DNA of 64,000 nucleotides from Kappaphycus alvarezii (lineage: Eukaryota; Rhodophyta; Florideophyceae; Gigartinales; Solieriaceae). The notes beneath the pieces are model-generated. The model was not told where the DNA came from. It made no database searches and worked only from the letters and a program-made list of their open reading frames with translations. Below are positions 56,754 to 64,000 of the stretch, in pieces. The first letter of the stretch is position 1, and every line of letters starts with the position of its first letter. The DNA is taken from contig NADL03000612.1 of NCBI GenBank assembly GCA_002205965.3, positions 930,001 through 994,000 on the forward strand, given 5' to 3'. The position numbers and the translations under genes were made by a program.

Positions 56754-58490
56754 TCAAAAGTCAGTGACGGAGAATGTTTGATGATCACCATGGTGTACCT
56801 CGAACAATGTCGAAGCAGCACCTAGTTCATTATCATCCTTTTTCTCAACCATATTCTCCACGTGTCCATCATCCTTATCATCGCGCACTCGGAAACCTGC
56901 AGTGCTGTAGTCAACCCCAGACGCCCCGTCATTGCCCCCAATCGTCTCCTTGTGCTTTTCCGCCGGTAAATGAGCAGCTTCGGATCCTGTCCTCCCGCTT
57001 TCAGCACCACCCCCATCTTCCATTTTCGACTCATTCGCATCTTTCAATATTTCTCCGCGACTACATTCGCCTGTGACGATATTGGGACTGGGCGCCGAGG
57101 TTTCAGCTGCTGAACTATTCATAAACGCTGATTCGTGAGGTCCAGCCCTAACCTCTGCACGCTGGCTGCATCCTTCTTTTTTCATGTCAGCCATGACTGG
57201 CTGAGAATTCGTGTAAGAGGCCATGTTACGTGGTGATACGGGCGCCTGAGCCGCGCAATTTTGGATCATAGATGAAACTGCCACAGCCGTTGAGTATGCC
57301 TGAACAAACGCGGGATGCACACCCGGAATGTTAAGGGAGTTTTTTCCGTATAAGCCGTGAGCACCAAACGGGAACGGGCCCGATCCCTGGTGCTCATCAT
57401 CATCGTTATCATCATCATCATCATCGTCGTCGTCGTCATCATCATCGACGCCTTGAACGTCAGGAAAACCATTCGGAGCACCCATAGCCATCGGATTCAG
57501 TTGTCCCGAAGCCGATGTCGCCGTCAAGGCCATCGCAATGGAGTAGGGGTTCGGCTCATGCCCAATACCCCTGTAGTATGCCGTCATCGCTGCTGCCCTC
57601 TGATACAAGCCATGATTTACTGTCTGTTGCATTGCTGCTACCTGCGGAGTAACCGGACTTGGAAACGGCACCTGCGGTACCCCTGCCAGGTATGGCGATG
57701 CACACGAGAACGGATATCCAATGACCGGAGTAGTGGCCGCACTGGCGGCAGGAAACTGTGGACATGGAGTGGATAAAACTTCGGGTGACACACTTGACTC
57801 CGAGGGTGTGGGCGGAGTAGGTGCCGCACCAACAGCTTTTGGGCTCTTGACCACGGTCGGCGGAATCGAAGGGGTATGAGCATCGGTGTGTGTGAGAGAT
57901 TGGGAATGATTTGCCGAGTGGACAGGAGATTGAGGATAGGACGGTTCGTGGGAAGGTGGCGACGAGCCAGCCTGGTGACAGGGGTTGACAGACAGTGAAG
58001 GTGAGTGTAAATCAGACTGACTGCGAGAGGGGCTGTGGATTTTGGGGGAGGGCGGGATTGAGCCGGAGTGGAGCGAAAGGACTGGAGATGACTCCCGTGA
58101 TCCGATAAGGTTGTCTCCTTTCGTAGCAATCACACCAATGTCGTCGGCCGCTATGACGCCGTCCCCCTTCCTGCCTATGTCAGCGTTTCCATCCTGGGGT
58201 ATAGGATTTCCAGAAGACTCTTTCTCCGGACCATCGACAGCAGCATCACGGGCTGCAAGTGCAGCGGCACGTACGGGAGAGGTGAGATTACGCCACTTGT
58301 CCTTTAGATCGACTGACGTACGAACACCCTTGAAAACTTTAGAATGACGGAGGATGGTGGCCCATCGGCCGACACCATGGACGCGAACACCGGAGAGCAA
58401 TGCGTCAACTTCTCCGGATGACCAACGGACGGTCTTTCGTCGGGTGGGTGGGCGACGACGCTTGCGCGGACGAACCTCATTTTGGCGCAT
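56754..58490 (-). CDS. Telobox Myb protein (TRF/TRB-like)
   Basis: 578 residues, one exon. After a basic lead (RPRKRRRPPTRRK) comes a single Myb/SANT domain at residues 23-68 with Trp23, Trp43 and Trp66 and the telobox VDLKDKWRNL at 60-69. That is the signature of telomere-repeat-binding Myb proteins and the part of helix 3 that reads TTAGGG-type DNA. The Myb domain is N-terminal, as in plant TRB/RTBP-like small proteins and unlike animal TRF1/2, where it is C-terminal. The rest is Ser/Pro-rich (residues 110-270), then a Gly/Ala/Met-rich segment and an acidic run of twelve Asp plus Asn/Asp near residue 350, coded by an ATC/GTC repeat at 57,411-57,445. No H1/H5 or dimerisation domain is recognised. 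The likely role is telomere or promoter binding in the nucleus. Confidence 0.8.
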   Translation of the reverse strand: MRQNEVRPRKRRRPPTRRKTVRWSSGEVDALLSGVRVHGVGRWATILRHSKVFKGVRTSVDLKDKWRNLTSPVRAAALAARDAAVDGPEKESSGNPIPQDGNADIGRKGDGVIAADDIGVIATKGDNLIGSRESSPVLSLHSGSIPPSPKIHSPSRSQSDLHSPSLSVNPCHQAGSSPPSHEPSYPQSPVHSANHSQSLTHTDAHTPSIPPTVVKSPKAVGAAPTPPTPSESSVSPEVLSTPCPQFPAASAATTPVIGYPFSCASPYLAGVPQVPFPSPVTPQVAAMQQTVNHGLYQRAAAMTAYYRGIGHEPNPYSIAMALTATSASGQLNPMAMGAPNGFPDVQGVDDDDDDDDDDDDDNDDDEHQGSGPFPFGAHGLYGKNSLNIPGVHPAFVQAYSTAVAVSSMIQNCAAQAPVSPRNMASYTNSQPVMADMKKEGCSQRAEVRAGPHESAFMNSSAAETSAPSPNIVTGECSRGEILKDANESKMEDGGGAESGRTGSEAAHLPAEKHKETIGGNDGASGVDYSTAGFRVRDDKDDGHVENMVEKKDDNELGAASTLFEVHHGDHQTFSVTDF

Positions 58491-60440
58491 GACAGGTTCA
58501 TCGGCCGCAGGAGACGGACGGGGAGTTATGGTTTCCGGGTGAGAGGGTGACTACTCTTGAGTAGGAGAGAATATGAGTAGTCAGGGTTGGTGCAGACGGG
58601 AAAGGAAAGGTCCGTGGTTTCTTGAAAGGCGTTGCTCGAGGAGTTAAGGTTTAGAGGGGGTTGATTCCGTATGGCAGACAGAGGGGACGCAAAGGGCGTA
58701 CCTGGGAGAAAAGATTTTGTGGTCGAGGTGGGCGTTTCCTGCTTTGGATGATGTTATCTGCTTCAAGGACGGGGTAAAGGCATGTGCGGTTTGTTTGTTG
58801 GATAGCTGCTCTTGAGACAATTACTTGCGGATAGTAAGAATAGGAGGAGAGTTCGTCACGACGCCGTTGACCGTAGTGCCGCAGTCGCATGAACTTGTAA
58901 GCTTGTCTGATCAATTCGATCCGACTTTTGCCTGTCGCTGTCATCAAAAGACGGCTTGCAGTACGAATCGCAAGCGACATGAAATGAATACAAACGTATG
59001 CACAAAAGCGCCACCCGATCCTTGCATCTACAACCAAATACTGAATATTTGATTTTCCTTTAAAAAAGAATAAATTTGGTCGTTTAATTTGGAGAGCCAA
59101 TTAAAGTTACTGGGGCCTTTTGGGACTGAAATGGCTTGCACTGGGGGCTAACTTTGTGTGTTTGCAAGCTTGAAATGGGCCTTGTGTGGCAGGCTGGACA
59201 TGGTAGGGCTGTGGATGGCATGCCATCTCGCTAGAATCTCGCTTGTGGTGTATCTCCACAATGTGTTCACAACAATCGCCTTACGACAAGTGTCTTTTCT
59301 TTGAAAATATCCGACCGCTGGCCGGATGAAATGCTTGGTTCATTCTGCGGGTACACACCATATTTCAGATATAGCCCGTAAGATTCACAGCGTCGGTTGG
59401 TCCTCACGGAGATGATCTCGGAGCTCGCAGCTTTGCATATTTCGGTGACGAACTCTTTCAGGACCACACACATCCTCTACAGAGTAGATGGTAACAATAG
59501 TATCTCCGTCATACAGTTCTTTTTTCTCATACTAAAGTTTTTGAGATCCAAACGGATCCGCATTTAATTGATTTTTTAAATGCGTATTTGCTTTTCTCTC
59601 TCGAGTATTAATAGTTAGTTTTTATACACTATTGTACAGTGCTTTAATTTAACAATCTTTTTGGGAAATGCATACAAGCAAAACAAATTGTTTCTTATTT
59701 CGTTCATGTGCGGTCAAAGAAGAACAGTTCAGTACTGTACAACTCCGTTTCAACCGGGTTTACTGACTTTCTTAAGCTTACAGTTGGGAGCAGACTGGAA
59801 ATTCTATCTCGGAGGGTTGAGGGAATCTTTTGATGTGTTCAAAAACCTGAACCATGCAGGTAGTGGCTATCTCGGAGACGTGCGAAGAGGGCTGAGATAG
59901 GGCGGAAGTGGCTCGAAACTTACGAATGGAAAGAAATATCCGGTCAATTTGCACTATTGAAGCACTGTCTCCGTTGGCAAGAGAAAAGTGAAAGACAGCA
60001 GGATGTTCAGTATACAATAGAATCTGAACTCCGTCAGTTGCTCTTTGCAGCTACTCCGTCGGGTCCTACAATATGTCGCACGCTGTTGCTTGCATAGAAA
60101 TACATTTCATGCCTCAGGCAAAGGCCTGTAATTACAGTATCTCTGAAAATGAGTAATGAGTACATATCATTCTTCCCCTGAAATTGCATGAGCATTTTGC
60201 AGCAACTTCAGTACTTGATTTATTGATTAAAATTCAGAAGAATACTGCCTCAGCATATTGAATAAAATTTGGAATGCTACCGAAGGTATGATTAAAGTAG
60301 AATTACCATTTCTGTACCGTTCAATTTAACTGGTAACAGTAAATATTACCACAGCTAAACTTCCCAAAAAATTGTACAGCGATAAGCACCACCTTTCAAA
60401 AAGTTGGATGTCAACTTTATAATAACTGTTGACAACAATA
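58491..60440. other. Upstream region of the Myb gene, one weak frame
   Basis: It should contain the Myb promoter. A reverse frame at 58,651-59,100 (149 codons, with the segment IELIRQAYKFMRLRHYGQRR) reads partly like protein but matches no family I can name; a distant LYR-type motif is possible. An isolated CAGTA pair lies at 59,730. Otherwise AT-rich. Confidence 0.3.
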
Positions 60441-60454
60441 GTTTCCTAGCGCAG

Positions 60455-60605
60455 TACTTTGCGGCACTGTACTTTACTGTACTGTACTGTACTGTACAGA
60501 ACGGTACAGCGCAGTATGCAAAGGTAGCCACAATAGTACACTCTACTGCACAGTACAGTACGGTACGGTACAGATTATTGACGTACAGTACAGTACAATA
60601 CTAAA
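60455..60605. repeat. CAGTA/TACTG cluster 5
   Basis: TACTGTACTGTACTGTAC at about 60,476-60,496 is a four-unit TACTG run. CACAGTACAGTACGGTACGG near 60,550 and ACGTACAGTACAGTAC near 60,580 run the other way. Together they span about 150 bases with short interruptions. Confidence 0.8.
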
Positions 60606-61194
60606 ATGTGTTCCACTTTATTGTATGTCGACAAGTCCGCACTACACAGAACCGCGGGTTCTGCTAGACGGACGACTCCGGGCAATGGCTACACCAATTG
60701 CCCACTCAATCGAGAAAGGAACCGGAAGAAAACTCCACCACCTGAACCGAGGATTCAGGAGGCTTAAAAAACTCCCGCTGTAAGCACATAGTCTTACAGA
60801 TAGAGACGGCGACGACAACGGCGAGAACTCTGGACGAGCGAGCTTGACGACCAGCCCGCAAGGCTTTGAAGACCACAACCCCTGGCAAGACGTCAAAATG
60901 ACGGTGGATTTAGGCGCGGCAGGGTGCGGTGGACATCGCAAACTTTTTTTGACTAGTAGAGACATCCTTAAACACCTTTCCCAGTTCGTGCCACGTGCGC
61001 TGGGGGCGCGGAGAGGCAATCTACTCGATGTGGCCATCGACAAGAACGTTGCAGCGAGAGCTCTGTAGCCGTGACGGGCAATCTCCTGGGGGAAGAGCCG
61101 GATGAAAGTCCGACGCCCAAGCGCGGGCGCCGAACGAGATGAAGTGAAGGTTGGCTGTTGCCAGTCAAGAAGAGATGGACGTTTGTTTAATTGA
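60606..61194. other. GC-rich block, unidentified
   Basis: A GC-rich stretch with open frames on both strands (60,642-61,043 reverse; 60,844-61,068 forward). The forward frame ends GNLLDVAIDKNVAARAL, loosely like the ARNVATRARE part of LINE-B, so it may be LINE-B debris in another copy. This is not firm. Confidence 0.3.
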
Positions 61195-61652
61195 TTACTG
61201 TACCGTACAGTATAGTATAGTACTGTACAGCACCGTACAGTACTTTACAACAGCTTGCGCACTGCATTACAGCCCAATTTCGGTCAGATTTGCCCTTCGC
61301 GTACTGCACGGTCATGGAGTCGCATTTGTCTGTGTTCATGACTCCCTCGGGGGATTGCACCCGGACGCCCACACGTTGCTAACCGACGTCGCACGCAACG
61401 TCGCTACGAGGGCAAGGGAGACCTACGCAAAGGTCAAAGAAATCTTTTCACAGCGTCATGCCGCAGCAGCAGTAATGTCCAACGCAGCGTGCCTGTTGGC
61501 CGGCCTCCCGTCAGTTTTCTAGCGTTTTGACGTCTTCCTACCATTTCTTTACATTGTAAGCCTTTACCATCACGACATCCCTCAGGGAACAGCTGACCAT
61601 ATTTTTCATGCATTAAAAACACCCCAAATTTCCTCCCTCAAATTGAATCCCG
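61195..61652 (+). mobile_element. LINE-B 3' fragment, starting in a TACTG tract
   Basis: 61,195-61,250 is a CAGTA/TACTG run. Within about 90 bases the frame turns into LINE-B protein: SLGGLHPDAHTLLTDVARNV, ATRARETYAKVKEIF, SQRHAAAAVMSNAACLLAGL and a stop at 61,522. This is the best-preserved end of the family in the window. The 3' tail CTGACCATATTTTTCATGCA follows near 61,590, and it ends where the Copia LTR begins. The finger and the RPD part are missing. Confidence 0.75.
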
Positions 61653-62253
61653 TGTACTGTCAGATTGATTGTCAGAGCTGTGCAGCAGCTATTTTGTTGT
61701 GCAGTAACGACACAGATAGATCAGCACAAATGTGCTGGGATGCTTTCCTGGAGCTCGATCGCCTCCCACATCCTATCCTTTTATAGCCATCACCCACAGT
61801 TTGCCTTCCCAACTCATGGGTTCACACGGCGGAAACTGATCGCCTCAATCAAAACATCCTCCTCCATACATCCATTGCATTCAGTGACGATTGCCTGTAT
61901 TCGGATGTATTCGTTCAAGTTCCATTCGTACATCAACTGCACTAACATTCAGCGCCCCTTCACACGTGAGCGCAGCTCACAAAAATTCCATCTCTGTGGT
62001 CATGCATCTGTAGCTTTCGTCCCCAGAACCCTTATCCATTAACATCTTCCTCATGGGTTCTGAGCGACCGTCCGACATATCACTACTGCATTCAGCACAT
62101 AACTCTCTGTTCATGAGTCTACAGTTCTTTCGAGTTGTATATTTAACTCGACTTGCATTCACTATAAATTCATACGCACTTTTCACATCATCAACACAAT
62201 ACAATGTTTGTTCATTGTACTGAATAATCATGCACATCATCCACAAATCAACA
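61653..62253 (-). mobile_element. Probable Copia 3' LTR (about 601 bp)
   Basis: On the reverse strand a purine tract (CTGGGGGGAG, 62,254-62,263) directly follows the pol gene, and the LTR starts TGTTG at 62,253. A matching end ACA lies at 61,653. The left limit is a judgement, because other TG starts lie nearby. The partner LTR is beyond the right edge, so the pair cannot be compared here. Confidence 0.5.
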
Positions 62254-64000
62254 CTCCCCCCAGATGGGCTAGCATGTCCGTCTACTAGTTCCAATCTTTT
62301 CCAGAAAGGTATTGCGATCTGTGTGCGGGGAGCTCGGGCTTTCCAGTAACAATCACCTGATGTAACATCTTCTGGGTTTCAGGGTTGTCTTTTGTCAGTC
62401 TGTCTGGGATGTTCACTCTCCCTTCAATCCATTGGATCTTATCAAGCTCACCGCTTTCGAACGAGTCTCGAATCTGCTGTACCGTTTGTCGGAGGCGGTA
62501 CTCCCTTCCTTCATGCACTGTAGTAAGGGTGTCGAACAATCCCTTACTGTCTACGTTCAAGACGTGTTGTATGCTGTCATTTATTGTGATCGACCTCAAG
62601 CATTGGCGTACGTCATATCCTCTGTCATCTGCAGAAGCGCTTGCGAGAATCTCAGCACCGTAGGAGGAATGACATACTCGCTTTTGTCTACAACTTGTAC
62701 ATTGAATTGCATGGAAACATCGTGCATCATCCTCACAGCCGTATCTTATACCAATAATGACACCGGTCTGGCCATAAGTCTGTCTCGGGTTAATATTAAA
62801 AGAGGCATCTGCAAACGGTATCACCTCTGCATATGTCGGATTGTACCAAGGTTTAGAGAATCTAACTTCCAAAGTCGTAGATAGTACCCTCTTCAGTATT
62901 CGATTCGCAGCAAGCAAATCTCCAAATTTGAGATTGGTTGTCTTTTGCTGCATTATAGATCCATGCATAGAGGCTGCGGGTGACACACCAGAACCTATCC
63001 ATACTAGTTCACCAGCAATCCCTCTATACGATGTTCGCTCAGAATCAGAGACAATCGCAGCGACATCTGCAGCCCTGCCCTTGCTCAAAGGAATAGGCTG
63101 TATCACTGAAGCATACTCTTTCATGCTCATCACAGTGTCATCGTTGCCGCCACATGTCAGTGAACACCCATTGAACTTGATTTCTCCAGAATTAATTACC
63201 TTACTGATTGTAAAACGCTGCGATACCTCACTTGAGAACGTCTGTATCGCTTGTTGTTTCCCTGCCAATAGCAAATCATCTGTCAGCTTTACAACCAGCA
63301 GCTGAATCTCCCCTCTCGTGTTTCGTCGTACATATAACTGACTCATGGAGAAGGCTCTTTCGAGTACCCCTTCATCAAGCAGCCACCCCTCGATGACATT
63401 TGCCCATTGCCTTCCAGCTTCACTGATTCCATAAGGTAGTTTTAATAGCTTCCACAATGTTCCTCGTTTTGCACGGCACTCACGAGGAGGTCGAACGTAC
63501 AACTCCCTGTTTATCGGACCACTTTGCAAGTAGGCACCCTTGATGTCCAGGCACTTTATCTTAAAGTCAAGTACACATGCAATGGAAAACATCAAACGAA
63601 TCGTGCCGAATTGGGCATTCGCTGAATCTTTCCTGATTTTTCCGCGTTCTCGGTCCCGATTACCATGTGGACATAATCTGGTCTTCAATCTTTTGCTTCC
63701 CTCTTCCTCATTCTTAACTTTATACACAACATGCGAAGTGACTATGTTAGCATCCTTCGGGACCATGCTCTCATTGATCACCTCATACGCTCCGTACCAA
63801 TTGCCTTGTATTTCCTCTTTCAGAAATTTTTGGACTAGCCACTCAGGTGCTTCCTCCAGCCGAGACCTATTCACCTGTTCGTTTCCAAGAGATCTGTGCA
63901 GTTCATCCAATACCTCCTTTTCCATGGACTTTAAACAATTGCCTGGATTTGGACCCGAGTTACCATTATGTCTTTCGATATCCATATTGCTACGAACAGT
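61653..64000 (-). mobile_element. Copia (Ty1) LTR element fossil, 3' half, runs off the edge
   Basis: The reverse-strand frame 63,985-62,285 covers Copia reverse transcriptase and RNase H: NRDRERGKIRKDSANAQFGT, KIKCLDIKGAYLQSGPINRE, LWKLLKLPYGISEAGRQWAN, the DD-containing segment near 63,290, and the RNase H part ending in VNIPDRLTKDNPETQKM. The visible part looks whole. Gag, protease and integrase would lie to the right, outside the window, or be missing. It landed in or beside the 3' tail of the LINE-B copy at 61.2-61.65 kb, so it is younger than that copy. Confidence 0.8.

Noticed and set aside
1-64000. CRISPR arrays, bacterial operons, rRNA genes
   Set aside because: No regularly spaced direct repeats with unique spacers, no ribosome-binding-site pattern and no rRNA-like sequence were found. 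The intron, the transposon types and the NUPT show nuclear eukaryotic DNA.

Overview
The window is nuclear DNA of a eukaryote, most likely a florideophyte red alga (Chondrus crispus-like). Three lines of evidence point this way. The few host genes are compact and nearly intron-free. Most of the space between them is old transposable-element debris, both DNA transposons and retroelements. A piece of plastid DNA at 51.86-52.12 kb carries the start of trpA next to a plastid-type trnK(UUU); trpA is plastid-encoded in red algae and not in green plants. The species is an inference; I could not search a database.

Host genes that I trust: a basic nuclear protein with a C-terminal zinc finger (1191-2357, +); a helical-repeat (TPR-like) protein with one 93-bp intron (21018-22349, +); convergent with it, a small ER protein with a signal peptide, a MANF/SAP-like CxxC segment and a C-terminal KAEL (22663-23265, -); and a telobox Myb protein of the TRF/TRB type with a long low-complexity tail (56754-58490, -).

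Everything else is mobile or derived from it. Two families of non-LTR retrotransposon with a restriction-enzyme-like endonuclease (LINE-A and LINE-B) left many 5'-truncated copies: A at 16.4, 23.7-24.6 plus 26.2-26.9, and 51.3 kb; B at 7.0, 11.6, 17.0, 25.2, 48.5 and 61.3 kb. Tc1/mariner copies lie at 27.0, 32.3 and 52.2 kb, the last split by a solo LTR with a 5-bp target duplication. A PIF/Harbinger element with both of its genes (Myb/SANT-like and DDE transposase, facing each other) lies at 35.3-37.1 kb. A piggyBac transposase with all three catalytic Asp lies at 48.95-50.86 kb, and a 273-bp MITE at 25.89-26.16 kb. LTR-element fossils are a Copia pol at the right edge (61.65 kb onward, -), a Copia scrap at 31.6 kb and a much-decayed Ty3/Gypsy element at about 44.5-48.3 kb.

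Two features run through the window. Clusters of the pentamer CAGTA and its complement TACTG, switching orientation so that they form nested palindromes, occur near 6.5-7.0, 19.7-20.0, 20.5-20.75, 55.0, 60.5 and 61.2 kb. At three sites the upstream edge of a LINE-B copy abuts such a tract. Long AT-rich stretches (7.7-11.6, 12.2-13.2, 14.2-16.4, 27.7-35.2, 37.2-44 kb) contain no gene I can support.
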